Shown: positions 17,061-26,739, counted from the first letter of the stretch. The stretch is 64,000 nt of DNA from Chryseobacterium turcicum (GCF_021010565.1 NZ_JAJNAY010000001.1:972001-1036000), one strand, 5' to 3'. The notes: generated by a model not told the origin, from the letters alone. A program made the numbers and translations.

Positions 17061-17918
17061 CTATAATACGTTTAACGTTTGCTCTTTAATTTTTTCCAAA
17101 TCATCTTTCATCATCACTACTAACTTCTGAATTTCAGCGTGATTGGCTTTTGACCCTAAAGTATTGATTTCTCTTCCGATTTCTTGTGAAATAAAGCCTA
17201 ATTTTTTTCCATTAAAATCTTCATTTTCCATTACTTCAGAATAATATTTCAAATGTTGGGCAAGTCTTACTTTTTCCTCAGAAATATCTAATTTTTCAGT
17301 AAAATAAGCCATTTCCTGATAAAAACGAGTCTCATCAACGTTTTCAAATTCTTTTAAAGTCTTTAGATAGCGTTCTTTCACAGAATTAATTCTTACTTCT
17401 TCGTAAGGAACCACTTCAGAAAGATATTTGTCAATATTTTTGATGTTTCTTTCCAATTCTTCGTGCAGAGTTTTTCCTTCTGTTTTTCTGAATTCCTGAA
17501 ATTTATCGACTGCTGTATTTACTATTTTAGCTAAAGCTTCCCATTCTCCTTCACCCAATTCGTCAGGTCTTGAAGTAATTGCATCCGGAAGTCTTACTGC
17601 CATTTTTAGGTATTCAAAATCGGGTCCGTCTGAAGCGATATTTTTAAACTCATTAATATAAGAATCGATTAAACCTCTGTTGATTTTCACATCATTAGTT
17701 TCCTCAAGATTTTCAATATTAACATAGCAATCTACCTTTCCACGGATGATTCTATCGTTCAGAATTTTTCTTACTTCAAATTCTTTTTCTTTGTAACGCA
17801 AAGGAATTTTGATATTTAAATCAAAACTCTTGCTGTTGAGTGATTTAATATCGATTGAAATTTTTTTTCCTTCAAAAACACCTTCGGCTCTACCGAAGCC
17901 GGTCATTGATAAAATCAT
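17061..17918 (-). CDS. yicC: YicC/YloC family endoribonuclease
   Basis: 285 residues, the usual family length. The N-terminus MILSMTGFGRAEG is diagnostic, followed by SLNSKSFDLNIKIPL, and the C-terminal part has FISQEIGREINTLGSKAN and the final VVMMKDDLEKIKEQTLNVL pattern. The E. coli protein is reported to be an endoribonuclease acting on small RNAs. The pairing with gmk is a common bacterial arrangement. A -7 box (TATCTTTG, 17936-17943) lies 17 bases before the start. Confidence 0.92.
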   Translation of the reverse strand: MILSMTGFGRAEGVFEGKKISIDIKSLNSKSFDLNIKIPLRYKEKEFEVRKILNDRIIRGKVDCYVNIENLEETNDVKINRGLIDSYINEFKNIASDGPDFEYLKMAVRLPDAITSRPDELGEGEWEALAKIVNTAVDKFQEFRKTEGKTLHEELERNIKNIDKYLSEVVPYEEVRINSVKERYLKTLKEFENVDETRFYQEMAYFTEKLDISEEKVRLAQHLKYYSEVMENEDFNGKKLGFISQEIGREINTLGSKANHAEIQKLVVMMKDDLEKIKEQTLNVL

Positions 17919-17935
17919 AGTTTTTTATTGTCGTA

Positions 17936-17943
17936 CAAAGATA
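17936..17943 (-). promoter_or_regulatory. -7 promoter element of yicC-gmk (TATCTTTG)
   Basis: Perfect TAnnTTTG on the minus strand. The nearest TTG upstream is 26 bases away, slightly too far for a standard -33. The remaining 17944-18215 stretch shows no gene: only AT-rich sequence and a weak GCTATTGGC-type repeat at about 17960-17990. Confidence 0.6.
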
Positions 17944-18215
17944 AACATTTAAGTCTAAGTAGCTGTTAGCAATTAGCTTTTTGCTATTGGCTTTAAAAAT
18001 TAGAATTATGAAGTTTTAAAATATATTATTAAATTATCGTTAGTATTTTTATGTTGTAGTTATCTGCACTTATTAGTAATAAGTAACAAAAAGAAAAAGT
18101 AGAAGAATTTAATTTTCAAAGAGATGAAAAAAAATACATACTCTCTTTTATACATCTAAATAATCAAAGCAAGTCTTTTATTGTTTTTGTGGTTAAAAAT
18201 AAAGGCTCATTTTCG

Positions 18216-18223
18216 TAAATTAG
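18216..18223 (+). promoter_or_regulatory. Probable -7 element of miaA (TAAATTAG)
   Basis: One mismatch from TAnnTTTG, ending four bases before the GTG start. This spacing matches other possibly leaderless genes in the window. Confidence 0.4.
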
Positions 18224-18227
18224 CACA

Positions 18228-19148
18228 GTGAAAAATAAAAACTTAATTTCTGTTGTAGGACCTACCGGAATTGGAAAAACGAGATTGGCCATTGATTTGG
18301 CAAAACATTTCAGTACAGAAATCGTTTCCTGCGACTCGCGTCAGTTTTTTAAAGAAATGATTATCGGAACGGCTTCGCCATCTACAGAAGAACTGGCAGA
18401 AGCACCTCATCATTTTATTGGTAATCTTTCTGTTCAGGAATATTATTCGATTGGACAGTACGAAGAAGATGCCTTAAAAAAACTCAACGAACTTTTTGAA
18501 AAATACGATACCGTTATTTTGGTTGGCGGAAGTATGATGTATGAAAAAGCGGTGATTGAAGGTTTGAACGATTTACCGGAAGCGAATGATGAAAATCAGA
18601 ATAAGCTTCAGGGAATTTTGGATGATGATGGTATTGAAAAATTGCAGGAAATGTTGAAAGAACTCGACCCCGACTATTTTTCTGTTGTGGATTTTCATAA
18701 TCACAGAAGGCTTTTGCGTGCCATTGATGTGATTTGGCAGACGAATAAAAAATATTCTGAGTTGATTGCAATTTCACAAGATTCAAGAGATTTTAAAACT
18801 ATTCGAATCGGAATTGAAGCTCCGAGAGATGAATTGTATGACAGAATCAATAGGAGAGTGGATGTCATGATAGAGAAAGGTTTGCTGGATGAAGCGAAAG
18901 GTTTAGAGAAATTTAAACATTTGACGGCTTTGAATACAGTTGGTTATTCTGAATTGTTTAAATATTTTGATGATGAATGGGATTTGGAATTTGCGGTTTC
19001 TGAAATCAAGAAAAACAGTCGAAGATATGCAAAACGCCAATTGACCTGGTATCGAAAAGCCGATGATATTCATTATTTGCAATTGGGATATTCTCAGGAA
19101 GATTTTGATGGCTTGATTGGGTATATTAATGGACAAACTTCGAAATAA
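18228..19148 (+). CDS. miaA: tRNA dimethylallyltransferase
   Basis: 306 residues, starting at GTG. The P-loop is VGPTGIGKTRLA (10-21), then SCDSRQFFKEMIIGTA (DSR motif and substrate site), APHHFIG, VGGSMMYEKAV and the C-terminal KKNSRRYAKRQLTWYRK, all typical of MiaA. It adds a dimethylallyl group to A37 of tRNAs that read UNN codons. No ATG is available at this position, and the GTG follows a likely -7 box by four bases, so the message may be leaderless. Confidence 0.96.
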   Translation: MKNKNLISVVGPTGIGKTRLAIDLAKHFSTEIVSCDSRQFFKEMIIGTASPSTEELAEAPHHFIGNLSVQEYYSIGQYEEDALKKLNELFEKYDTVILVGGSMMYEKAVIEGLNDLPEANDENQNKLQGILDDDGIEKLQEMLKELDPDYFSVVDFHNHRRLLRAIDVIWQTNKKYSELIAISQDSRDFKTIRIGIEAPRDELYDRINRRVDVMIEKGLLDEAKGLEKFKHLTALNTVGYSELFKYFDDEWDLEFAVSEIKKNSRRYAKRQLTWYRKADDIHYLQLGYSQEDFDGLIGYINGQTSK

Positions 19149-19154
19149 GAGAAA

Positions 19155-19320
19155 GTTTTTTAACGCAAAGATTTATTTTTGCTTGAAAACATTTAAGGAG
19201 CAAAGGATTGAATCAATAAAATTTATTCTGATTAAGCTACCTTCATCAGCGACTTTGTCGCTTTTCTTTGCTCCTTAAAAATTACACATCTTTTAAATAA
19301 ATCTTTGCGTTTAAAAAATC
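19155..19320. repeat. Long imperfect hairpin A
   Basis: Outer arms 19155-19180 and 19294-19320 (TTTAACGCAAAGATTTATTT) and inner arms 19191-19206 and 19264-19280 (TTTAAGGAGCAAAG) pair almost perfectly around a ~55-base centre. The gap between miaA and the efflux channel gene (368 bases) holds this hairpin, the repeat at 19389-19425 and a terminator, and no gene. Confidence 0.8.
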
Positions 19321-19388
19321 AGCATACACTTTATCATTTCGGGGGAATCTCAGCAGGAATTCTAAAATAGTTTATGCAAATATTGCTT

Positions 19389-19425
19389 AGATTCCACGCT
19401 ACACTTCGTTTCGCTCTGAATGACA
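19389..19425 (-). repeat. Dispersed TGTCATTC...GGAATCT repeat element
   Basis: On the minus strand the sequence reads TGTCATTCAGAGCGAAACGA and ends GTGGAATCT. I recognise it as an intergenic motif common in flavobacterial and other genomes. A related partial copy lies at 54711-54730. Confidence 0.55.
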
Positions 19426-19463
19426 GAGTGGATAAATATTAGCATTAAAAATTTAATTTAAAA

Positions 19464-19492
19464 TAAAAAATGCAGCCCCGAAAGACTGCATT
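19464..19492 (-). terminator. Terminator of the efflux operon
   Basis: AATGCAG / CTGCATT hairpin followed on the minus strand by a T run, 25 bases beyond the stop codon of the outer-membrane channel gene. Confidence 0.8.
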
Positions 19493-19516
19493 CCATTAAT
19501 AATATAATTAAATTTA

Positions 19517-20929
19517 CTACTTCCAGCCGCCACCTAACGCTCGGTACAAATCTACAATACTGCTTAATCTCTGTCTTTTTACAGACGCAAGATTCAGTTC
19601 AGCCTGAAGAGAATTTCCCTGAGCGGTAATCACTTCTAAGTAATTTGCCATTCCACCTTTGTAAAGCATTTCAGCGCTTTTTATTCCATTTTTTAAGGTT
19701 GCAACTTGTTCTGTCGCTTTTTGTTCCTGAACTTTTAAGCTTTCATTAGAAACCAAAGCATCAGAAACTTCACCTACAGCATTTAGAACTGATTGTCGGA
19801 ATGCCAATACATTTTTCTCTCTCTGAATTTTAGCAACATTTAAATCTGTTTTCAATTGTCTTTTCTGGAAAATAGGCTGAGTAATTCCTCCTAAAACAGA
19901 GCCGAACAATGAAGCAGGAATCGAAAACCAATTATCAACCTTAAATGAATTGACACCACCGTTTGCAGTGATTTTCAATGAAGGATACATATTTGCCTGG
20001 GCAATTCCAACCATTGAATTCGATTCTAATAAAACCAATTCCTGTTGACGAACATCCGGACGACGACTTACCATTGCTGCAGGAAGTCCCGCAGAAATAT
20101 CTTGTGGTAAAGAAGTGTCAGACATTTCAATCGTTCTGTTTACTTTATTTGGGTTTTCACCAATCAAAATACTCAAAGCATTTTCCTGAATGGCAATATT
20201 TTGTTCAAGCTGAGTAATCAAAAGTTCTGTCGATTGCTTTTGAGCTGTTGCCTGCTGAACTCCCAATGAAGTTGTGTCTCCACTTTGCCACATTTTTTCA
20301 GTAATAGACAAGGTATTTGTACTTAATTCTAAATTTGATTTTGCAATATTCAATTGTTTATCAAGCATCAACAAATTATAATATCCTTGAGCAATTGCGG
20401 TCACAACTTGTGTCTGAATTGCTTTTGTTGCTTCATAAGTCTGCAAGTACTGCATTTTTGAAACTTCCTGTTGATTTTTTATTTTTCCCCAAATGTCTGC
20501 TTCCCAAGAAAGATTGAAGGCTGCATTGTAATCTTCAACATGACTTTGACCTAAAAATAAATTCAAGCTTTGCCCATTCATGCTGTTTTTTGAAGGTTTT
20601 GAAATCTGTGCAGAAACTCCGAAACCAACATCTGGATATTGAAGATATTTTGCCTGTTTTAGTTTTTCTTGTGAAGAAGAAACTTGTTTTAAAGCAATCT
20701 GTAAATCGTAGTTGTTTTTAATTCCTTTTTCGATTAAATTTTGCAACATCGGATCGCTGAAAAACTGTTTCCATTCTAAATTGGCAACACTTGCTGTATC
20801 GGCGGTTGCCGTATATTTAAATTGCTCAGGAAGCTCAATTTCAGGTTCCGTGTATGCCAATTTCGGCACACAAGAAACCGCACCTAATGCAATTCCGAAA
20901 GCGATGATTATATTTTTTATTCGTTTCAT
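19517..20929 (-). CDS. TolC/NodT-type outer-membrane efflux lipoprotein
   Basis: 470 residues. A lipobox (AVSC, Cys20) follows a short hydrophobic signal. Two outer-membrane efflux repeats (about 60-250 and 270-460) are made of long helices with heptads (ALKQVSSSQEKLKQAKYLQYPDVGFG) and the characteristic SRRPDVRQQELVLLESNSMVGIAQANMYPSL. It is the exit channel of the tripartite RND system encoded by the next two genes in the same direction. Last gene of the operon, followed by a terminator. The lipid anchor is usual for this subfamily. Confidence 0.93.
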   Translation of the reverse strand: MKRIKNIIIAFGIALGAVSCVPKLAYTEPEIELPEQFKYTATADTASVANLEWKQFFSDPMLQNLIEKGIKNNYDLQIALKQVSSSQEKLKQAKYLQYPDVGFGVSAQISKPSKNSMNGQSLNLFLGQSHVEDYNAAFNLSWEADIWGKIKNQQEVSKMQYLQTYEATKAIQTQVVTAIAQGYYNLLMLDKQLNIAKSNLELSTNTLSITEKMWQSGDTTSLGVQQATAQKQSTELLITQLEQNIAIQENALSILIGENPNKVNRTIEMSDTSLPQDISAGLPAAMVSRRPDVRQQELVLLESNSMVGIAQANMYPSLKITANGGVNSFKVDNWFSIPASLFGSVLGGITQPIFQKRQLKTDLNVAKIQREKNVLAFRQSVLNAVGEVSDALVSNESLKVQEQKATEQVATLKNGIKSAEMLYKGGMANYLEVITAQGNSLQAELNLASVKRQRLSSIVDLYRALGGGWK

Positions 20930-21011
20930 ATTTTTTAAAATTAAATTGATTACAAAACTTTGAGGGTAAACAAAAAAGTCTTTAGTAGGAGAAAATATTC
21001 TGCTTGTTTTG

Positions 21012-21141
21012 AACCATTAAGGATATTTAAGGAGTTAAGTTTAATTAAGAAAAATCAAATAGATTTTTAATAAGTATTGTGCTAAAGCGAAACACTTCTT
21101 AATAATCTTAACTTCTTAATAAAAACCTTAATGGTTTAGAA
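21012..21141. repeat. Long imperfect hairpin B, inside the efflux operon
   Basis: Arms 21012-21051 and 21097-21137 match over ~40 bases (AACCATTAAGG at the ends, AGTTAAG and TTAAGAA inside). It sits in the 285-base gap between the pump and channel genes, where a transcript would fold it into an RNA hairpin. No separate promoter for the channel gene is visible here. Confidence 0.85.
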
Positions 21142-21214
21142 AATCTTTAAAATTAAATTTGAAGAAAAATTTTATACGATTCTCATTTCTCAAAGTTTTG
21201 TTAATCATTTTTTA

Positions 21215-24200
21215 TTAGTGAGCTGTTGCCAAAAGTTCTTCTTCTAGTTTTTGTTTTTGAAGTCTTTTTTGTTTTCTGCTTGGCATTTTTTCATGTAAAT
21301 ATTGGAAGATGACATACATCACCGGAATGATGAAGATTCCAAAGACTACTCCTGTAAACATTCCGCCAACGGTACTGATTCCGATTGAGTGATTTCCTTT
21401 TGCTGCTGCACCTTGCGTCCAAACCAACGGCAACATACCGATGATGAAGGCAAATGAAGTCATCAAAATTGGTCTTAAACGTAATCTTGAAGCCTGAAGT
21501 GCAGATTCAATCAATGTTTTTCCTGCTTTTCTTCGCTGAACGGCAAATTCTACAATTAGAATCGCATTTTTCGCTAACAATCCGACGAGCATGATTAAAC
21601 CAACCTGAACGTAAATATTGTTATCAATTCCTGCCAATCCTGTGAAAGCAAATACTCCGAAAATTCCTGTAGGAATCGTTAAAATAACCGCAAATGGGAG
21701 TATGTAACTTTCATATTGAGCTGCCAATAAGAAATAAACAAACAAAATACTTAGCATAAATACAAAAGCTGTTTGTCCTCCGGTTTTGATTTCTTCACGG
21801 GTAATTCCTGTCCATTCATAACCGTAACCTCTTGGAAGTGATTTTTGAGCAACTTCTTCTACCGCCTTGATGGCATCTCCAGTACTGTAACCAGGTTTTG
21901 GAGTTCCATTAATGGTCACTGCGTTGAATAAATTGTTTCTTGAAACCGTTTCAGGCCCGAAAGTTCTTTTTAATGTTACCAAAGTTTTTACAGGAACCAT
22001 GTCGCCAGATTTATTCTTAACATAAATTCCTTCCATAGAATTAGCGTCAGTTCTGTAAGGAATATCTGCTTGCGCCATTACTCGATAATATTTACCGAAT
22101 CTGTTGAAATCTGAAACGAAGCTACTTCCGTAATAAATTTGCATCGTCTGCATCAATTCTGTAATAGAAACTCCCAGTTGATTAGCCTTATCGGTATCAA
22201 CATCAATCGTATATTGAGGATTTCCTGCTGCATAGGTGGTAAAGGCAAAAGCAATTTCAGGACGTTTCATCAATTCTCCGATAAAAGCCTGAGTGGTCGT
22301 TCCTAATTGTTCAAAAGAACCATTGGTTTTATCCTGCAACATAAATTCAAACCCTGAAACGTTACCAAAACCTTGTACCGTAGGGAAGTTGAAGAAAAAT
22401 GCATTGGCATCTTTCACTTGTGCTACCTTTCCTGTTAAGGCTGCTGCAATTTGGTCTGGATCTTTCATTTCGCCACGGTCTTTGTAATCTTTCAGTTTAA
22501 TAAAACCTGCAGAGTAGGGCGAAGCATTGGCGTTACTGATGAAATTCATTCCATCGGCAACCCAAAGGTGGTTTTTGGCTTTTTCACCGTTGATAATTTT
22601 ATCAATCTGTTCAGTAGCTCTGTGTGTTCTGTCTAATGAACTTCCCGGAGGCGTATTCACTGCATACAAAACAAATCCCTGATCTTCTGTAGGAATAAAT
22701 CCTGTAGGAGCTTTATTAATTAAGAAAATACTAGCCGCAGTTATTACTGTTAAACCTCCAACAGCGAGCCATTTATTTTTAATTAAAAATTTAAGACTGT
22801 AAATATATTTTTTGGTCATGTTGTTGAAGCTTTTGTTGAAAGCATTGAAAAATCTTGCTCCAAAACCTTTTTTCTGACCATGCTCACCATGTTCTCCTTG
22901 AGGATCATTTAATAATAATGCACATAAAGCAGGACTTAAAGTCAATGCATTCACCGCAGAGATCAAAATTGCAATCACTAAAGTAAAAGCAAACTGTCTG
23001 TAGAAAACTCCTGCAGGGCCTTGCATGAAACCAACCGGAATAAATACGGCACACATGACCAATGTAATCGAAATAATCGCTCCGGAAATTTCACTCATCG
23101 AGTTTGTCGTTGCTTGTTCAACGGGCATTCCTGTTTGTTCCATTTTTGAATGGACGGCTTCTACGACGACAATTGCATCATCTACCACAATTCCGATGGC
23201 GAGTACTAATGCAAATAAGGTCAACATATTGATACTGAAACCAAATACTTGAAGGAAAAAGAATGTACCGATAATTGCTACTGGAACGGCAATCGCAGGA
23301 ATTAAAGTCGATCTAAAATCTTGAAGGAAGATATATACTACAATAAATACCAAAATAAATGCAATGATTAATGTCTCTACAACCTGATGAATCGATGCAT
23401 CCAAAAAGTCTTTAGAATTGTACATGATAATGGGCTTCACGCCTTTTGGAAGTGTTGTTGAAAACTGATCTACCTGCTTTTCAATTTCAGTTAAAATTTC
23501 GTTGGCATTTGAACCAGCAGTTTGTAAAATGGCAAAACCTGCAACCGGTTTTCCGTCAACTCTGTTCGCTGCAGTGTACGTATATGAACCAAATTCTACT
23601 CTTGCAACATCTTTTAATCTTAAAAATGAACCGTCACTATTCGATTTGATGACAATGTTTTCGTAGTCTTCGTTTTTATTTAATTTACCTTTATATTTTA
23701 AAATATATTCGTAAGTTTCCTTACTTCCTTGTCCTAAACGACCCGGAGCTGCTTCTAAATTGTGATCTTTTACGGCTGCTAAAACTTCCTGTGGAGAAAG
23801 ATTATTTGCAGCCAAACGATCGGGCTTCAGCCAAAGTCTCATCGAGTAATCTCTGGTTCCAAAAACCTGAGCCTGTGCAACACCCGGAATACGCTGTATT
23901 TGCGGGATAACGTTTATTTTTAAATAATTCTGCAAGAAAAGCTCATCGTATTGTTTCGGGTCGTCACTTGAAAGTCCCATAAACATAATCATACTGTTTT
24001 GAACTTTCTGAGTCGAAATTCCAGCCTGTACAACTTCCTGTGGAAGCTGACTCATTGCTTTTGAAACACGGTTTTGAACGTTTACAGCAGCATTATCGGG
24101 ATCTGAACCTTGTTTGAAAAATACACTCAAAGTCATTGATCCGTCGTTACTCGAGTTTGAAGTCATGTAGGTCATATTCTCAACACCATTTACCGCTTCC

Positions 24201-24397
24201 TCAATAGGAACTGCAACGGAACGGGCAACAACTTCTGCATTTGCACCTGGATAAAATGCCGTCACCTGAACACTTGGTGGCGCAATATCGGGAAATAGCG
24301 TAATCGGAAGGTTGAAAACCGACATCGCTCCCAACAGCAAAAGTATGATGGAGATAACCGTAGAAAGTACCGGTCTATCTATAAATTGTTTTAACAT
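21215..24397 (-). CDS. RND multidrug efflux pump, HAE1 (AcrB) family
   Basis: 1060 residues. N-terminal MLKQFIDRPVLSTVISIILLLLG is the first membrane helix. Two large periplasmic loops follow helices 1 and 7. Helix 4 has the proton-relay motif GIVVDDAIVVVEAVHS, and the second half has FVYFLLAAQYESY and LVGLLAKNAILIVEFA. The pump exports hydrophobic drugs or detergents using the proton gradient, with the adaptor and TolC-like channel encoded on either side. The substrates cannot be read from the sequence. The length and all twelve helices look intact. Confidence 0.96.
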   Translation of the reverse strand: MLKQFIDRPVLSTVISIILLLLGAMSVFNLPITLFPDIAPPSVQVTAFYPGANAEVVARSVAVPIEEAVNGVENMTYMTSNSSNDGSMTLSVFFKQGSDPDNAAVNVQNRVSKAMSQLPQEVVQAGISTQKVQNSMIMFMGLSSDDPKQYDELFLQNYLKINVIPQIQRIPGVAQAQVFGTRDYSMRLWLKPDRLAANNLSPQEVLAAVKDHNLEAAPGRLGQGSKETYEYILKYKGKLNKNEDYENIVIKSNSDGSFLRLKDVARVEFGSYTYTAANRVDGKPVAGFAILQTAGSNANEILTEIEKQVDQFSTTLPKGVKPIIMYNSKDFLDASIHQVVETLIIAFILVFIVVYIFLQDFRSTLIPAIAVPVAIIGTFFFLQVFGFSINMLTLFALVLAIGIVVDDAIVVVEAVHSKMEQTGMPVEQATTNSMSEISGAIISITLVMCAVFIPVGFMQGPAGVFYRQFAFTLVIAILISAVNALTLSPALCALLLNDPQGEHGEHGQKKGFGARFFNAFNKSFNNMTKKYIYSLKFLIKNKWLAVGGLTVITAASIFLINKAPTGFIPTEDQGFVLYAVNTPPGSSLDRTHRATEQIDKIINGEKAKNHLWVADGMNFISNANASPYSAGFIKLKDYKDRGEMKDPDQIAAALTGKVAQVKDANAFFFNFPTVQGFGNVSGFEFMLQDKTNGSFEQLGTTTQAFIGELMKRPEIAFAFTTYAAGNPQYTIDVDTDKANQLGVSITELMQTMQIYYGSSFVSDFNRFGKYYRVMAQADIPYRTDANSMEGIYVKNKSGDMVPVKTLVTLKRTFGPETVSRNNLFNAVTINGTPKPGYSTGDAIKAVEEVAQKSLPRGYGYEWTGITREEIKTGGQTAFVFMLSILFVYFLLAAQYESYILPFAVILTIPTGIFGVFAFTGLAGIDNNIYVQVGLIMLVGLLAKNAILIVEFAVQRRKAGKTLIESALQASRLRLRPILMTSFAFIIGMLPLVWTQGAAAKGNHSIGISTVGGMFTGVVFGIFIIPVMYVIFQYLHEKMPSRKQKRLQKQKLEEELLATAH

Positions 24398-24436
24398 AAG
24401 AAGTTTATTTTTTAATGTTGTTTAAACGATGGCTTT

Positions 24437-24598
24437 CACCACAAAAGACACAAAAGCTTCTGCTGAGTTTAAAGATTAACAGCAACTATTTTAAAGCTCA
24501 CAAGAATGAAAATCAAAGATTTTCTGAAACTTATGTGTTCTTACTATGTTTAATGATTTAAACTAAATTTTTAAAGTCTTTTGTGACTTTTGTGGTTG
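24437..24598. repeat. Long imperfect hairpin C, between adaptor and pump genes
   Basis: Arms 24437-24460 and 24573-24598 (CCACAAAAG.CACAAAAG) pair. The loop contains AAAATCAAAGATTTT and GAAACTTATGTG, both also found in hairpin D at 38.8 kb. The 213-base gap holds no gene. Confidence 0.8.
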
Positions 24599-24610
24599 GA
24601 AATTTGAGTA

Positions 24611-25771
24611 TTACAACGGTCTTGCTTTCAAAAGACTGTCAGAAGAAATCGTTTTTGGTTGAATTATAACGCCATCTTTCAATGCTCCAAGGCCTGTGTA
24701 AACGATTTTTTCACCTGCAGAAAGTCCTTCAGAAATAAAGTAATAACTGTCTGTTTTTCCTGAAATTGTTATAGGTTTGCTGGTTACTTTTTTATCATTA
24801 CCAACGACGTAAACGTAAGTTTTATCCTGTATTTCAAAGGTTGACTCTTGCGGAATAACAAGCGTGTTAGCAAATAATTGCGGCATACGAACTCGTCCTG
24901 TATTTCCTGTTCTCAAAGCTCCGTTTTCATTGGGAAAAACAGCACGAACACTGATTGCACCTGTAGTTTTATCAAACTGCCCGTCAACGATGCTCATTTT
25001 ACCTTTTTCAGGATACGTACTGTTGTCGGCAATCACCAAATCTACCATTGGCATATTCTTTAGTTTCTCGTTTAATGTTGCTCCGGGATATTTTTTCTGG
25101 AAACCAATAAAATCAAGCTCACTTAAAGAAAAGTACGCGTAAATCTCGCTGATGTCTGATAATAATGTCAACGGACTTGGATCTGTTCTTGAAATAAGAC
25201 TTCCTTTTTTGTAAGGAATTCTTCCAATGTAACCACTTACAGGAGCTGTAATTGTTGTAAATCCTACATTGATTTTGGCACCACCAACTGAAGCTCTCGC
25301 TTGTGAGGCTGCTGCTACTGCTGCTGCGTAATTGGCTTTTGCAGTTCTCAGTTGTACATCAGAAACTACTTTTGCAGAGACAAGAGGTTCTAGTCTGTCG
25401 ACCTCCACTTTTGCTTTCTGAATGTTGGCATTGGCAACCTGTAAATTGGCATTGGCCATATTCATCTGCTCTCCGTAAGCTCTAGAATCTATTTTAAACA
25501 AAGCTTGTCCGGCTCTTACATAAGCACCTTCTTCCACATAAATTTTATCTAAATATCCGTCAACCTGAGAACGAATTTCTACATTGTTTTTTCCTTCTAA
25601 AGCGGTTGGGAATTCCTGATAAACGGTTGCAGGAGAAGTGATAACGGTATATATGGGTAATTCCGGAGCGGGTGGGGCAGCATTAGTACCTTCTGCTGCT
25701 TTTGTGCAATTTTGTAAAAGAATGATACTCGATATAAGTATGATAATTCTTGCTTTTGCAGTTGTTTTCAT
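24611..25771 (-). CDS. RND efflux periplasmic adaptor (membrane fusion lipoprotein)
   Basis: 386 residues. The lipobox LQNC gives Cys22. The order is: lipoyl half-motif VEIRSQVDGYLDKIYVEEGAYVRAGQ, a long alpha-hairpin (about 95-160, ANLQVANANIQKAKVEVDRLE), the second lipoyl half (TTITAPVSGYIGRIPYKKGSLI), then a beta-barrel and a membrane-proximal domain. It links the inner-membrane pump to the outer channel. It is transcribed before the pump gene. The 346-base region upstream carries three copies of the presumed TetR operator. Confidence 0.94.
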   Translation of the reverse strand: MKTTAKARIIILISSIILLQNCTKAAEGTNAAPPAPELPIYTVITSPATVYQEFPTALEGKNNVEIRSQVDGYLDKIYVEEGAYVRAGQALFKIDSRAYGEQMNMANANLQVANANIQKAKVEVDRLEPLVSAKVVSDVQLRTAKANYAAAVAAASQARASVGGAKINVGFTTITAPVSGYIGRIPYKKGSLISRTDPSPLTLLSDISEIYAYFSLSELDFIGFQKKYPGATLNEKLKNMPMVDLVIADNSTYPEKGKMSIVDGQFDKTTGAISVRAVFPNENGALRTGNTGRVRMPQLFANTLVIPQESTFEIQDKTYVYVVGNDKKVTSKPITISGKTDSYYFISEGLSAGEKIVYTGLGALKDGVIIQPKTISSDSLLKARPL

Positions 25772-25844
25772 TTTAAGTTTTATTTTTTTAATGAAGTGTT
25801 AATTTAAGTAATGTTGTTTTTATTTTAAATCATGTTATATTTTC

Positions 25845-25855
25845 TAACGGTGTTA
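25845..25855. promoter_or_regulatory. TetR-type operator copy 1 (TAACGGTGTTA)
   Basis: One-base variant of the palindrome TAACA-N-TGTTA found three more times around the tetR gene. It lies 74 bases upstream of the adaptor start. Confidence 0.6.
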
Positions 25856-25968
25856 ATTGAGAAGTCAAAAAAATAACCTGATTTTAACTGACGTTTTAGA
25901 TGGTCATTTCCATGATTATAATTTAGAAGTTAAGTTTTGGTTTGAGTGTTTATTGATGTTATTTTTCT

Positions 25969-25979
25969 TAACAGTGTTA
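25969..25979. promoter_or_regulatory. TetR-type operator copy 2 (TAACAGTGTTA)
   Basis: Perfect palindrome with one central base, 124 bases from copy 1. It is preceded in all three intergenic copies by TGTTAT/TGTTAC and a short T-rich stretch. The 25772-26117 gap holds no gene. Confidence 0.65.
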
Positions 25980-26086
25980 ATGAGAAGAAAAAAAGATGGC
26001 AAGAAATAATGTAAAAAAATCGTATTTCATTTTTAAAGTTTTTTGTTTTAATTTAAATTATGTTAATTATTCCGTGTTACTTTTCC

Positions 26087-26097
26087 TAACAGTGTTA
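26087..26097. promoter_or_regulatory. TetR-type operator copy 3 (TAACAGTGTTA)
   Basis: Same palindrome 118 bases from copy 2, close to the tetR stop codon. A half-site CCGTGTTAC lies just before it. Confidence 0.65.
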
Positions 26098-26117
26098 ATT
26101 TTTAGTTCAAAAAAAAT

Positions 26118-26714
26118 TTACAAAGATTTAATAAAAGCCGAAAGAGTTTCGTCTAAAGTTGTTTTATTCATCGTTGAAGGAATATCGTCATTTCTCATCA
26201 TCATGATTGAAATTAATCCATGAACTGCCGAAAACAAGGCGTGAGAAGAGTGGCATGCATTATCCTGATTAGAACCTTTTTTCTTAATAATCTCAAAAGT
26301 ACAGTCGAAAATCATATCCTGAAAAGAAGAAAACTCTTCTTTCATTAAACCTTTTCCGCTGCATTGCATTCCCAGACCAAACATTAATTGGTAGTATTCT
26401 TTATTATTAAATGCAAAATTCCAATACGCATCTACAATGGCGGTCAATTGATCTTCCGGAGACTCATGTTTTTTTTGAGCCTTCAGTAAATCGATTTGCA
26501 AGCAATGAAATCCGTTGATAGAAATCTCGTATAAAATCGCTTCTTTGTTTTCGAAATGATCGTAAACCACTGGCGCACTGTACTCGATAGCGTCGGCTAT
26601 TTTACGAATAGAAAGTGATGCCCAACCGTCAGTTTTAGCCAAAGTGAATGCAGCCTGCAAAATATTTGCACGGATAGATTCTTTTTCTCTTTGACGACGT
26701 TCATGTAAACCCAT
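26118..26714 (-). CDS. TetR/AcrR family repressor of the efflux operon
   Basis: 198 residues. The N-terminal helix-turn-helix spans ~12-57 (RANILQAAFTLAKTDGWASL, IRKIADAIEYSAPVVYDHFENKEAILYEI), the standard TetR DNA-binding layout. The remainder is a helical ligand domain. It is the first gene of the efflux cluster, in the same direction. A palindrome CTAACAGTGTTAG lies directly at its own transcription start, and three more copies lie between it and the adaptor gene, so it probably represses both itself and the pump genes. The inducer is unknown. Confidence 0.93.
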   Translation of the reverse strand: MGLHERRQREKESIRANILQAAFTLAKTDGWASLSIRKIADAIEYSAPVVYDHFENKEAILYEISINGFHCLQIDLLKAQKKHESPEDQLTAIVDAYWNFAFNNKEYYQLMFGLGMQCSGKGLMKEEFSSFQDMIFDCTFEIIKKKGSNQDNACHSSHALFSAVHGLISIMMMRNDDIPSTMNKTTLDETLSAFIKSL

Positions 26715-26726
26715 GATTTTATTTTA

Positions 26727-26739
26727 CTAACAGTGTTAG
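26727..26739. promoter_or_regulatory. TetR-type operator copy 4 at the tetR promoter (CTAACAGTGTTAG)
   Basis: Longest form of the palindrome (6-bp half sites). It directly abuts the -7 box at 26740-26747 and so covers the expected transcription start of tetR, which fits autorepression. Confidence 0.75.
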
